Positions 7,436 through 17,487 of a stretch of 33,877 nt of DNA are shown here, in pieces. The DNA is taken from contig JAUJOV010000017.1 in NCBI GenBank assembly GCA_030447545.1, positions 34,417 to 68,293 on the forward strand. The letters run 5' to 3'. Source of the stretch: Sphingomicrobium sp. Lineage in GTDB: Bacteria > Pseudomonadota > Alphaproteobacteria > Sphingomonadales > Sphingomonadaceae. Below the pieces are notes generated by a model. The model ran no database searches and had not been told where the DNA came from. It saw nothing but the letters and a program-made list of their open reading frames with translations. Every line of letters starts with the position of its first letter. The stretch's first letter is position 1. The translations under genes were made by a program, and so were the position numbers.

Positions 7436-9097
7436 ATGACCACGCGCACCGGCGGACGAATCCTCATCGACCAGCTTCGGATCCAGGGCTGCGACCGGAT
7501 CTTCACCGTGCCCGGCGAGAGCTTCCTCGCGGTCCTCGACGCGCTTCACGACACGAACGAGATCGACCTCGTCGTCTGCCGCCAGGAGGGCGGCGTCGCC
7601 TACATGGCCGACGCCGACGGCAAGATGACCGGCCGCCCGGGAATCGCCTTCGTCACTCGCGGCCCGGGCGCGACCAACGCCAGCGGCGGAGTCCATGTCG
7701 CCTTCCAGGGCTCGACGCCCATGATCCTGTTCATCGGCGACGTCGCGCGCTCCGACCGCGATCGCGAGGGCTTCCAGGAGATCGATTTTCCGGATTTCTT
7801 CCGCCCCATCGCCAAATGGGCCGCACGAATCGAGGACGCCCGGCGGATCCCCGAATATGTCGCGCGAGCCTGGCGCGTCGCGACCGCGGGCCGCCCCGGG
7901 CCGGTGGTGCTGGCGCTTCCCGAAGACATGCTTCGCGACGAAGTCGACGTGCCCGACCGGCCGTGCGTCGCGCCGCTCGCCGAAGGGCCGGACGCCGGAG
8001 CCATCCAGGCTTTGTTCGAGCTGCTCAAGGAGGCCGCGGCGCCGGTTGCGATCGTCGGCGGCGCCGACTGGAGCCCGCGCGCCGCGCACCATTTCGCCAA
8101 CTTCGCTTACCGCTACGGAATCCCGACTGCCGCCGCCTTCCGCCGCCAGGATGCAATCGACAACAGGTGCGGCGTGTACGCGGGCAACCTCGGCTACGGT
8201 CCCAACCCGAAGCTCCAGCAGCGAATCCGCGACGCCGACCTGATCCTCGCTGTCGGCTGCCGCCTCGGCGAGGCCACCACCGACGGCTACACGCTCCTTA
8301 CACCCGACCATCCGGGCCAGACTCTGGTCCACGTCCACCCCGACCCGAACGAGCTCGGCCGAGTCTATCATGCCGACCTTCCGATCTGCTCGGACATGGG
8401 CGAGTTCGCCGAGATGGTCGCCGACTGGGCCGATCCCGAGCTCGTGCGCTTCTCATGCGGCGAGGAGGCGCACCGAGAGTGGCTCGAATGGTCGGAGCCC
8501 AGGCCCGCCGACGGAATCGCGCTCGACCTCGGCGCCTGCGTGCTGTCGATGCGCGACAAGCTCCCGGCCAACAGCATCATCTGCAACGGCGCCGGCAATT
8601 TCTCAGGCTGGGTGCACCGCTACTGGCGCTACGGCTGCATGCCGACGCAGCTTGCGCCGACTTCGGGCACGATGGGCTACGGCCTCCCTGCCGCGGTAGC
8701 CGCTGCGCTGAGGTTCAGCGACCGCCCGGTGGTGTGCGTCGCCGGCGACGGCGACTTCCTGATGAACGGCCAGGAGCTCGCGACCGCCGCGCAACATGGC
8801 GCCGACCTGCTGGTGATCGTCGTCGACAATCGCAGCTACGGCACGATCCGAATGCACCAGGAGCGCGACTACCCGACACGCGTGTCGGGGACCGAGCTCA
8901 AGAACCCCGACTTCGCGGCGCTTGCCCGCGCCTATGGCGGCAAAGCCGAGGCGGTCGAGCGGACGGACGATTTCGCGCCGGCGCTCGACCGCGCGCTGGC
9001 GGAAAAAGGCATTCGCCTGCTGCACCTGAAGACCGACGTCGAGCAGATCAGCCACGCCTCGACCATCACGGCACTGCGCGAGCGGGCGCGAGGGTAG
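7436..9097 (+). CDS. thiamine-diphosphate-dependent enzyme, acetolactate-synthase-like
   Basis: A 553-residue protein with the three-domain order of the POX/AHAS family. The N-terminal PYR domain has the catalytic Glu in VCRQEGGVAYMADA (about residue 52) and RGPGATNA. A central domain follows. The C-terminal PP domain has the ThDP/Mg motif GDGDFLMNGQELATA, running to VDNRSYG, around residues 437-465. It lacks the usual regulatory-subunit context of IlvB (no ilvN beside it), so a role in valine/isoleucine synthesis is unlikely. Glyoxylate carboligase-like, sulfoacetaldehyde acetyltransferase-like or benzaldehyde-lyase-like activities remain open. The start at ATG 7436 fits the family N-terminus (GGRILIDQL). 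It is divergent from yeiH. Confidence 0.9.
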   Translation: MTTRTGGRILIDQLRIQGCDRIFTVPGESFLAVLDALHDTNEIDLVVCRQEGGVAYMADADGKMTGRPGIAFVTRGPGATNASGGVHVAFQGSTPMILFIGDVARSDRDREGFQEIDFPDFFRPIAKWAARIEDARRIPEYVARAWRVATAGRPGPVVLALPEDMLRDEVDVPDRPCVAPLAEGPDAGAIQALFELLKEAAAPVAIVGGADWSPRAAHHFANFAYRYGIPTAAAFRRQDAIDNRCGVYAGNLGYGPNPKLQQRIRDADLILAVGCRLGEATTDGYTLLTPDHPGQTLVHVHPDPNELGRVYHADLPICSDMGEFAEMVADWADPELVRFSCGEEAHREWLEWSEPRPADGIALDLGACVLSMRDKLPANSIICNGAGNFSGWVHRYWRYGCMPTQLAPTSGTMGYGLPAAVAAALRFSDRPVVCVAGDGDFLMNGQELATAAQHGADLLVIVVDNRSYGTIRMHQERDYPTRVSGTELKNPDFAALARAYGGKAEAVERTDDFAPALDRALAEKGIRLLHLKTDVEQISHASTITALRERARG

Positions 9098-9100
9098 CCG

Positions 9101-9292
9101 CTAGGACGCGTTCTGCCGATCGATCAGGAAGTGGTTGTGGGCCGCGGGGCATCGCGCGGCCGACCTCAGGAGCAAGCCGCGCTCGCGCTCACGGGGCCTG
9201 CCGATCTCGCCGCTGCCCGCCTTCGTCAATTCCTCGACCAGCCAGTCGAGTTCCTGCCGAAAACCGCCGCCCGTCGTGCCACCCGTGTGCAT
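9101..9292 (-). CDS. possible small hypothetical protein
   Basis: Short minus-strand frame of about 63 codons, convergent with and just downstream of the ThDP enzyme. ATG at 9292, with a GTG directly before it. The first half (GGTTGGGFRQELDWLVEELTKAG) could be an amphipathic helix and the second half is basic. There is no clear ribosome-binding site and no recognised family. It is listed mainly because it fills the otherwise empty 9.10-9.38 kb interval. Confidence 0.25.
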   Translation of the reverse strand: MHTGGTTGGGFRQELDWLVEELTKAGSGEIGRPRERERGLLLRSAARCPAAHNHFLIDRQNAS

Positions 9293-9382
9293 CACGCCTG
9301 TCCATCGGCCCTTCGTAACTGACGAAAAGAGAACGATTTCGAGGCGGAATTGAGCGGCGGAACCGAGTCCGGAACGGAGCGA

Positions 9383-10279
9383 TCACAGCAGGATCAGGAC
9401 CGCGCCGGCGGCAAGCGCGCCAGCCGTGTAGCGGCTGGCGTGCCACGCGGGCGGAGCGAGCTTTTCGGCAAGCACCACGAGGCCGAGCAGCGCGACCCAC
9501 GCGAGGTTCATCACTCCGCCGACGAACAGCAAAAGCATCAGCGCCCAGCAGCATCCCACGCAATAGGCGCCGTGCGCGAGGCCGAGCCTCAGCGCTCCCG
9601 CCGTGCCCGGCCGCCAGTAGCGAAGCACGAAATTGAGGGGCGAGCGGCACTGGTCGAGGCAGGCGGCCTTGGCGGCGGTGAGCTGGTACAGCGCCGCCGC
9701 CGCAAGCACCGCCGCGGGGGCGAGCGCGCGCTCGAGCGCGAGGCTCGCCGACACCAGCCCCGCATCCGAGGCTGCCGCCGGAGACCAGACCGACACCGAC
9801 GAGCAACGCCTGCGGCCAGCGTGGCGATCGCCGATGGAAGCGGCCCACACCGCCACATAGCTGAGCGCGAACAGGCTCGTGTGCCACAGCCGCACGCGAT
9901 CGTTCGGCGCCCGCCATGCGCGCGTGGAGCGCGCGCGAGGGCGACAGCGATCATCGTGAAAGCAGCTGCTCGATGGAAGCTGGGCGCGGGCGGCATGTTC
10001 CGCGACCATCATCAGTGCCCACATAGCCGACGAATGCCGTGACGGTCGGCAAGCTCGAGCGCAGGTAGCCCGGCCGACCAGAGCTCGACCTGCATCGCGC
10101 CCATCGCGTGGTGGTCCATCCGCCGCGCCTTGCGCCGAGCTGGCGAGCCGAGCGGCCCAGGCGAGCGCGACGGCCGCGGCAAGCGCCACGGCGACGATGA
10201 TCACGCTGCGTGAGAGCAGCCGCTCGAACGGAAGCCGTGCGCGCGCCGGCTGTCGCGCTAATGGCCGCCAGCGCAGCAC
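9383..10279 (-). CDS. DUF2182 multi-pass membrane protein (frame-disrupted)
   Basis: The C-terminal third is unmistakable DUF2182: YQLTAAKAACLDQCRSPLNF, then HGAYCVGCCWALMLLLFVGG and MNLAWVALLGLVVLAEKLAP. DUF2182 proteins are predicted metal-binding inner-membrane proteins, with conserved Cys and His at membrane borders. The start is a GTG at 10279, followed by a first membrane segment (VIIVAVALAAAVALAW). Between about 9.90 and 10.15 kb the protein must be pieced together from different frames (MWALMMVAE in one, DHHAMGAMQVELWSAGYL in another), so at least three indels are present. It follows DUF1326 by 39 bases on the same strand. The two families commonly occur together, so they probably work as a unit. 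Biochemical function unknown. Confidence 0.82.
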   Translation of the reverse strand: MLRWRPLARQPARARLPFERLLSRSVIIVAVALAAAVALAWAARLASSAQGAADGPPRDGRDAGRALVGRATCARACRPSRHSSAMWALMMVAEHAARAQLPSSSCFHDDRCRPRARSTRAWRAPNDRVRLWHTSLFALSYVAVWAASIGDRHAGRRRCSSVSVWSPAAASDAGLVSASLALERALAPAAVLAAAALYQLTAAKAACLDQCRSPLNFVLRYWRPGTAGALRLGLAHGAYCVGCCWALMLLLFVGGVMNLAWVALLGLVVLAEKLAPPAWHASRYTAGALAAGAVLILL

Positions 10280-10318
10280 GACGGCGATGTTCTGATGTCG
10301 ACGTCGCCGTGGCGGCCG

Positions 10319-11064
10319 CTAATGGACGACACCGCTTTCAGTCATGTGCAGCGCGTTCTGCGAAATAGGCGTGGCTGTCGGACAATTCGAGCCGGACGGG
10401 GCCTTCCGTCCTCGCCCATCCCCGCCCCATCGCCGCAACGTCAAATTCGAAGCCGTCCGGAAAGCGTCCGCTCGGGTCTGGGCGCGGGTCTCCTCGCCAG
10501 TCGACTGCATTGCGGATCGGCTCTCGAAGGCGCGCGCGTCGACCATCGCCGGCCCGATGCACCGTCGCGGGCGTGGCCTTTCAATCACCAGGCGCGCCGT
10601 GCGGCCGTCGATGTCGATGTCCAGCTCGATCGGCGCAAACACAGGGTCATGCACTTTCTCTGCATAAGTCGTCGAGAACACCTGGAAGAAGGTTGCGCCT
10701 TCGATGGTGTCGAGGCCGCTTGCTACGATCGGGGTCCTGATCAGCGCCTCGCGCTGCCGTTCGTCGGCGCGCTCGTCGATGATCGAGCCGGCGGAACGCA
10801 AGAGCGCGCGTCCTTCATGAACGGCGAGCCCGGCCACTGCCGGCTATGCAAGTCTGGGACGACGATCATCCATGGGCCTTGCCTGCCGCCACGTCGAGCC
10901 TCGTCTCGCCGTGCCTGCCGCGCTCGATCTCGGGATGAAAGCCGCGCCGACGCTGCCTGACAGTTTCCGCGGGTCGGCAAGGCGTTGAACTGGCACGGGC
11001 AGCCGTAAGCGCAGTTGCAATGGATGAATTCGCGTCCCTTGATCGTCCATTTGACGTCGGTCAT
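10319..11064 (-). CDS. DUF1326 Cys-rich protein (frame-disrupted)
   Basis: ATG at 11064 begins MTDVKWTIKGREFIHCNCAYG, followed by CPCQFNALPTRGNCQ, the characteristic DUF1326 N-terminus with HCNC and CPC clusters that suggest metal or redox chemistry. Later frames carry ADERQREAL, ATFFQVFSTTYAEKVHDPVF and the final MTESGVV before the stop at 10319, all typical of the family. The length (about 248 codons, family usually about 210-220) and several frame breaks (near 10.97, 10.83 and 10.7 kb, and again around 10.45-10.55 kb) indicate uncorrected indels. It lies between the esterase-like gene and DUF2182 in a minus-strand series. No signal peptide, so probably cytoplasmic. Confidence 0.86.
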
Positions 11065-11156
11065 CGCTGCGCACACGCTCTCCGCTGGCTGTTCAGGGAT
11101 GGCGCCGGCCAATAGCCTGGCACAAAACAGCCGGAAGGTTGAGGCGGCGAGCAGGT

Positions 11157-12476
11157 TCAGAGGCCGAACAGGTAGGTCGTCCTCGCCCGGGGCGCTGCTC
11201 GCCCGGGGCGCGCTCACCGCGCTCGTCTCGTCGAACCACACCCACGCATCGAACTGCCTCGGCAAGGTGCAGTGCGAATAATGGCTCCAGCGCTCGGTCT
11301 CGGGCCGGTAGATGACGCCGATGAAGCGCTCGAGCCTTTGCTCCATCAGCTCGCGCTCGAGGCTTCGGTCGAGCTCGCCTTCGCGCAGGTCGAGCAGGAA
11401 GCGCTCGATGCCGGAGTCATGGCTCAACCGCTCGTAGCTGCCCTCGAGCGAGGGGCGGACATGCTTGATCTGCATCGGCTCGTCCCAGTCGTCGGCCGCC
11501 GCCACCGTGCCCGTGTGCGTGCCGAAGCCGATCAGCCGCGCCTTGTCGCCGAACTTCTCCTTGGTCAGCTGGCCGATGTTGATCTCGTCGCGGCGCTGGC
11601 CCATGTTCGGTGTGCGCGGCATTGCCGATATGACTGTTGTGCGCCCACACGACGGCCTTCGACTCGGGCCCTTGGCGTCGAGCAGCTGGCACAAGGTCTC
11701 GAACATGTGCGTGTCGCGCAAATTCCAGCTCTCGGCCGCGCCCTCGTACATCACGCGATAATAGGCCTCGGCATTCTTGACGAGCCGCGCGTTGGCGGCC
11801 GCATCGAGCCACTCGTCGCATTCCTCGCTCAGGCAATTGAAGCTGCGCTGCATCAGGTCGCGCATCATCTGCGCGACCTGCACCTCGCATCGCGCATAGC
11901 CCTCGAAGATCGCCATCCGCCCGTAAGCTGCCGGATTGTCGCTCCACGGCTCGAGGCAGCCGTAGCGGCGGCGCGCGATCTTCGCCGCTTCGGGGTCCTC
12001 GCGCTCGAGGAAGTCGATCACGGCGCGCATCGAGGAATGAAGGTTGTACAGGTCGAGCCCGTAGAAGCCCGTCATCTCCTCGTACGGCCGGGCGCTGTTG
12101 TGCGCGCGAAGCCAGCGGATGAACTCGTCGACCTCGGCATTGCGCCACATCCAGGTCGGGAAGCGCTCGAACGCCTCCGTCTCGCCTTCGCGCGCGCTTC
12201 GGCCGGTGGCGCACATAGCGGTCGATCGTCGCCGCATCGGGCCAGTCGGCCTCGACCGCGACGATGGTGAAGCCGTGGCGCTCGATCAGCCGCTTCGAGA
12301 TCGCGGCGCGCGCACGGTAGAATTCGCTCGTGCCGTGGCTCGCTTCGCCCAGCAGCACCACGCGCGCATCCGCGAAGCGGTCGAACAAGGCCCCGAACGC
12401 CGGATCGTCGAGGTCGGGAAGCTCTCGGCGGCCCTCCGATCAGCTCGGGCAGAAGCTCCACCTGCGCATCAAGCAT
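11157..12476 (-). CDS. erythromycin-esterase family protein (frame-disrupted)
   Basis: Joined frames give about 440 residues, the usual length. Landmarks in order: [33 protein letters not shown] with the family GE..HG..EF motif; FTIVAVEADWPDA; FERFPTWMWRNAEVDEF; ARPYEEMTGFYGLDLYNLHSS; an H-containing WAHNSHIGNA stretch; GFGTHTGTVAAADDWD; and an end read as DDTYLFGL after one slip, giving a stop at 11157. Frame breaks lie near 12.42, 12.21, 11.64 and 11.17 kb. The start overlaps the pcm stop by eight bases, so the two are translationally coupled. Many chromosomal members are not resistance enzymes, and the substrate here is unknown. Confidence 0.88.
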
Positions 12477-13125
12477 CTTCGCGCCATCCCTGTTCGCCGA
12501 TCAGTGGAACGAAGCGGACCCCGCCGAGGTTCGCGTGGATCAGCTTGCCGCCGGCTCCTTTTGTCACTTTCACCAGTTCCTGCACCCATGCCGGCTTTCC
12601 GACCGGCATCACCAGCCGCCCGCCCTCGGCGAGCTGGTCGACCAGCGGCTGCGGCACGTGGCTGCCGCTCGCCGCCGCGAGGATCGCGTCGAACGGCGCC
12701 TCGTCCACGCACCCGCGCGTGCCGTCGCCTTCGAGGATCCGGACATTGTCGTAGCCGAGCGCTCGATCCGCTCGCGGCGACCTCGACGGCTTCTCGTGCT
12801 GCCGCTCGATGCCGATCACCTGGCCCGCGATGCGGCTCATCACGGCCGCCGCGTAGCCGGATCCGGCGCCGACCTCGAGCACCTTGTCGCCGGGGCGGAT
12901 CTGGGCCGCCTCGATCATCAGCGCGACGATATAGGGCTGTGAGATGGTCTGACCGGCCTCGATCGGCAGCGGGCGATCGTCATAGGCCTTGCGCGCATGG
13001 TCAGGAGCGACGAACGCCTCGCGCGGCACTTCGCGCAAGGCGTCGAGGATCGCCGGGTCGCTGATCCCGCGCGCCTCGATCTGGCGGCGCACCATGCGTT
13101 CGCGCAGCTCGGCGAAATCTGCCAT
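12469..13125 (-). CDS. pcm: protein-L-isoaspartate O-methyltransferase
   Basis: A 218-residue SAM-dependent enzyme that methylates isoaspartyl residues in aged proteins to start their repair. Hallmarks: [20 protein letters not shown] at the N-terminus, the substrate loop [14 protein letters not shown], the SAM motif [14 protein letters not shown] near residues 80-95, the following acidic residue in VIGIERQ, and GGRLVMPVG. The ATG at 13125 follows the GGCGGGAT region closely and fits the family start. The frame stays open, but residues about 108-120 look scrambled, as if two opposite indels cancel (near 12.77-12.80 kb). It lies between thiG and the esterase-like gene and overlaps the latter. 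Confidence 0.93.
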   Translation of the reverse strand: MADFAELRERMVRRQIEARGISDPAILDALREVPREAFVAPDHARKAYDDRPLPIEAGQTISQPYIVALMIEAAQIRPGDKVLEVGAGSGYAAAVMSRIAGQVIGIERQHEKPSRSPRADRALGYDNVRILEGDGTRGCVDEAPFDAILAAASGSHVPQPLVDQLAEGGRLVMPVGKPAWVQELVKVTKGAGGKLIHANLGGVRFVPLIGEQGWREDA

Positions 13126-13174
13126 ATCCCGCCTCCGCACCGACAACCAGCCGACGCGCGAGGAGTTTCCGAAA

Positions 13175-13962
13175 TCAATCCCGCCAGCGGACTGCTGGGG
13201 TCGGCGTAGCGTCGCTTGCCCATTCGCCCGGCGAGATACGCCAGCCGTCCCGCCTCGACCGCCGTCTTCATCGCGCGCGCCATCATCACCGGATCCCTGG
13301 CCTCGGCGATGGCCGTGTTCATCAGCACTCCGTCGCAGCCGAGCTCCATCGCCACCGCAGCGTCGCTCGCGGTACCGACGCCTGCGTCGACCAGAACCGG
13401 CACATGCGCGCCCTCGACGATCAGGCGGATGGTCACCCGGTTCTGGATTCGAGCCCCCGAGCCGATCGGAGCGCCCAGCGGCATGATCGCGACCGCGCCC
13501 GCCTCCTCGAGCTGCTTCGCCGCGATCGGATCGTCGACGCAATAGACCATCGGCTCGAAGCCCTCGTTCACCAGCACTTCCGTCGCGCGCAGCGTCTCGC
13601 GCATGTCGGGGTAGAGGGTCTTCGCCTCGCCCAGCACCTCGAGCTTCACCAGCGTCCAACCGCCTGCCTCGCGCGCGAGGCTGAGCGTGCGGATCGCCTC
13701 GTGCGCGGTGAAGCAGCCGACGGTGTTGGGAAGATAGGTGACCTTCTTCGGGTCGATGAAGTCGGTCAGCATCGGCTCGCCCGGGTTGGAGATGTTCACC
13801 TGGCGCACCGCGACGGTGACGATCTCCGCGCCAGAAGCTTCCACCGCCGCCGCATTCTCCTCGAGGCTCTTGTACTTGCCCGTGCCGACGATCAGCCGCG
13901 AGCGGAAGGTCCGGCCCGCGACCGTCCACGTATCCGGCCTCGATCAGGGCCTGGACGTTCAC
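13175..13962 (-). CDS. thiG: thiazole synthase ThiG (frame-disrupted)
   Basis: ThiG condenses 1-deoxy-D-xylulose 5-phosphate, dehydroglycine and the ThiS thiocarboxylate into the thiamine thiazole. After one slip near 13.93 kb the protein reads [21 protein letters not shown], then [30 protein letters not shown] (with the Schiff-base Lys of the KLEV motif), GSGARIQN and [19 protein letters not shown], ending near [12 protein letters not shown] at 13175-13177 is reached after one more slip, giving about 262 codons, the expected length. The GTG start at 13962 directly follows the thiS stop (TGAGTG). Confidence 0.92.
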
Positions 13963-14182
13963 TCAGCCTCCTCCGACGAAGCGCACGATCTTCGTAATCG
14001 TCGCCGTCCTCGACCGCCGCTTCGCGCAGCGTCGAGCGGGGCACGACCTCGAGGTTGCGCTCGACCGCGACCCGCGCCGGGTCGAAGCCGAGCTCGCTCA
14101 CCAGCTCGGCAATCGTGATCCCGCCCGGCACTCGGCGGTGCTCGCCGTTGATCCGGACCTGCACGGTGGTGTCTGTGGTCAT
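13963..14182 (-). CDS. thiS: sulfur carrier protein ThiS (one frame slip)
   Basis: Small ubiquitin-like sulfur carrier for thiazole formation. From the ATG at 14182 it reads MTTDTTVQVRINGEHRR, then TIAELVSELGFDPARVAVERNLEVVPRS and the AVEDGDDYE region. An extra base just after DYE (about 13.99 kb) hides the true end, which reads IVRFVGGG then TGA at 13963. The Gly-Gly C-terminus is where ThiF adenylates and sulfur is loaded. About 72 residues, normal for ThiS. thiG starts at the next base. No thiF, thiO or thiE is in the window. Confidence 0.9.
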
Positions 14183-14227
14183 CTGAAGCGCGAGATAGGA
14201 ACCTGCGGCCCCGTGGCGCAAACCGCT

Positions 14228-14256
14228 TTGACTGGACGCCGCCGCAACAGGCGGTA
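14228..14256 (+). promoter_or_regulatory. weak candidate promoter for accBC
   Basis: TTGACT at 14228-14233 lies in the 120-base gap between the divergent thiS and accB starts. A -10 element at the expected spacing is poor (gcggta), so only the -35-like box supports this call. A purine-rich AGGGGGAA lies just before the accB ATG and serves as its ribosome-binding site. Confidence 0.25.
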
Positions 14257-14302
14257 AGGGAGCGGCGGCGACAGGCCAATCAGGTCAGCCAGGGGGAATC
14301 AT

Positions 14303-14821
14303 ATGGCCGGATCCGGCAAGAGCGCCGGTGAAAAGCGCGGGGGCGGCGGCGGCAGCACGATGCGCGTCGCGCACGTCGCTGGTGCGCGAGCTCGCCGAGC
14401 TCCTCACCGCCAACGATCTGACCGAGATCGAGGTCGCGGACGGCGAGCGCAAGATCAAGGTCCGCTGCGACCCTGCTCCGGTCATCGCCGCGGCCCCCGC
14501 GCCAGTCGGCTGCACCGCCCGCTTCTCCCGCAGCCCCGGCGGCATCGGCCGCGCCCCTGCCCAGCCGTCGCCGCAGGACGACGAGCCCGTCGGCGAGGCG
14601 GTCAAGTCGCCGATGGTCGGCACCGCCTCTGTCGCCCGAGCCCGGAGCCAAGCCGTTCGTGGCGGTCGGCGTCGCGGTCAAGGCAGGCGACACCCTGCTG
14701 ATCATCGAGGCGATGAAGGTGATGAACCTGATCACCGCGCCGGGCGGCGGCGTGCTCAAGAAGATCCTGATCAGCGACGGCCAGCCGGTGGAGTTCGACC
14801 AGCCGCTGGTAATCCTGGGCT

Positions 14822-14823
<2 letters not shown>
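14303..14823 (+). CDS. accB: acetyl-CoA carboxylase biotin carboxyl carrier protein (frame-disrupted)
   Basis: BCCP carries the biotin that AccC carboxylates for malonyl-CoA synthesis. The ATG at 14303 follows AGGGGGAA. Joined frames give an N-terminal helix ([18 protein letters not shown]), a Pro/Ala linker, then the biotinyl domain: [30 protein letters not shown] with the biotinylated Lys in EAMKVMN, and [11 protein letters not shown] at the end. Frame breaks lie near 14.37 and 14.63 kb, and probably elsewhere in the linker. The stop overlaps the accC start (TGATG). Confidence 0.93.
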
Positions 14824-16203
<1,380 letters not shown>

Positions 16204-16310
16204 ATCGCGGAAGCCCGCGAGGGCTGCAGCCCCTCAATCGACTGATTGCTGCCGACGCGAAGAAGTTTCGCCAGCTAGGGAGTGTTCGGTCCGAACGCCT
16301 ATTATCCTGA

Positions 16311-16375
16311 ATGTCTGCTTCTCAGGTCGAAAGCCGACATTCCGCTAATGTCCACAATGGGCGGAAAGCGGACAC
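16311..16375 (+). repeat. two tandem units of a GTCCGC-type dispersed repeat
   Basis: Unit a (16311-16341) begins ATGTCTGCTT and ends AAGCCGACAT, forming a ten-base inverted repeat with one mismatch. Unit b (16348-16375) begins ATGTCCACAATGGG and ends GGAAAGCGGACAC. Both share the core GG-Y-S-GAAAGC-S-GAC in the same orientation, and related copies follow at 16978 and 17768. The repeat lies between the accC end and the small membrane-protein gene. Confidence 0.6.
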
Positions 16376-16898
16376 TACCGTTCGCTGTAGGTTGGCTCAA
16401 ACTTGTATTCGAGTTGCTCTCGACGACGGCGGCTCGCAAGCCAAGCAGCCACGGAACCCACAGGGTGAAATAGGCGGGGAAGAGATACCTCATACCACGG
16501 CCAGTTGGTCCTCAGATCGCTCACGATGCCAACGGCAAGCAATGCAGCCGCTGACCCGAAAAAAGAGCGTCGCGAATGCGCTTCGATACGGCCTGTCCTG
16601 TCGCCAAGCCGAGAGGTCTCCGATTGTAGCTCCTCACGCAAAGCCAAGTAACGCCAAGGATGAGGGGCGAGAGCACGAGGGTTAGGAGAATGCTGCCGAA
16701 GATCGGGATCCTGATGCTGTCGCCATCGGTCGGGAGAACACCTGATCGTAGAACTTCAGGCCAGTAGATAAAGTTGATCGCGGGGAACCCTATCAGACAA
16801 GGCCAGTCAGAACCAAAGCGGCCACGGGCGGGACGGCAATGCCGGTCTCCTATGCGGTTTTGCCGAACACAAGTCGCCCAATCGTGAGCATCTGTCAT
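16375..16898 (-). CDS. hypothetical multi-pass membrane protein (frame-disrupted)
   Basis: Two overlapping minus-strand frames join into one protein of about 170 residues with four hydrophobic segments: GIAVPPVAALVLTGL, IFGSILLTLVLSPLILGVTW, FFGSAAALLAVGIVS and possibly LFPAYFTLWVPWLLGL, followed by a charged tail ending at a TAG that abuts the repeat at 16375. Frame changes lie near 16.79, 16.60 and 16.49 kb. The start is uncertain; ATG 16898 is the furthest plausible. No family recognised. Base composition is less GC-rich than in accC, in line with an acquired gene. Confidence 0.45.
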
Positions 16899-16977
16899 GA
16901 GGGAGTTGTGAGCTTTCCTGAGAGACGCTGTGGCGGGTCAAATGCCCGCTTCGGTCGCAAGCACATCAAAGCCGCTA

Positions 16978-17006
16978 ACGTCCGGAAAGGGCGGAAAGCG
17001 GACATT
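16978..17006 (+). repeat. GTCCGC-type dispersed repeat unit
   Basis: ACGTCCGGAAAGGGCGGAAA followed by GCGGACATT. The core GGGCGGAAAGCGGACA is identical to that of the 16348 unit and has the same orientation. It stands between the membrane-protein gene and the small gene that starts at 17043. Confidence 0.6.
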
Positions 17007-17042
17007 GTTGAGTGACGGCCGCATGTCCGCCTACATCAACCA

Positions 17043-17443
17043 ATGAACGACCACGAACGCGGCTTCCTCGACTTCCTTGCCGGGCCAACCAAGCGGCGCA
17101 TGGAAACCTTGCTGGAGCTGGGGAAAAGCGCCGCCGGGACCTGGTGGAGTTGCTACACCATTCGGTGCGCCTTGACCCCCGCTTCTGCCAGCACCTGAAG
17201 GGCAGCGATGCATGTTTTGACCCTGTCGTAGCCATGCTGCGGAAGAGAGGGGCGCCTTCTACGTGCTACGTTTTGGCCGCCGACCCAGACTCTGGATGGT
17301 CGACAGATGCCGCTGGGTGAGGCGCTGGACGCCATCATTGGCCAGGGTAACGGCGCATTCGTGTCGTGCATTCCCGGTCGGCTAGGCTTCTATGAATATG
17401 AGGACATGAAGTCGTCCTACCTGCTTTCGAGGCGATCCTTAAT
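17043..17443 (+). CDS. conserved hypothetical protein, about 130 residues (frame-disrupted)
   Basis: ATG at 17043 gives MNDHERGFLDFLAGPTKRRM, then METLLELGK. After a slip near 17.12 kb it continues RRRDLVELLHHSVRLDPRF, a Cys-containing CQHLKGSDACFDPVVAMLRK and GAPSTCYVLAADP. After a further slip near 17.29 kb it reads MPLGEALDAIIGQGNGAFVS, CIPGRLGFYEYEDMKSSYLL and SRRS, ending at a TAA at the edge of the next repeat-like stretch. The flow of the three parts strongly suggests one real cytoplasmic protein. I know similar conserved hypotheticals in sphingomonads but no function. It is bordered on both sides by copies of the GTCCGC repeat. Confidence 0.6.
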
Positions 17444-17454
17444 GTCCGCATTGG
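17442..17454 (+). repeat. degenerate half-unit of the GTCCGC-type repeat
   Basis: ATGTCCGCATTGG matches the 5' half of the repeat units (compare ATGTCCACAATGG at 16348). The 3' half is not clearly present; a second GTCCGC occurs at 17480. It separates the two small plus-strand genes. Confidence 0.35.
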
Positions 17455-17487
17455 CATCGCTCCCTTGCAAGGCCGATACTGTCCGCT

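Noticed and set aside
7073-8371. 432-codon open frame on the minus strand
   Set aside because: It overlaps the ThDP enzyme on the opposite strand and runs into yeiH in a wrong frame. No motif, no ribosome-binding site.
11157-12476. Erythromycin-esterase homologue as an acquired antibiotic-resistance gene
   Set aside because: GC content and codon use match the core genes, it is coupled to pcm, and no mobile element is nearby. Most chromosomal members are not known to confer resistance.
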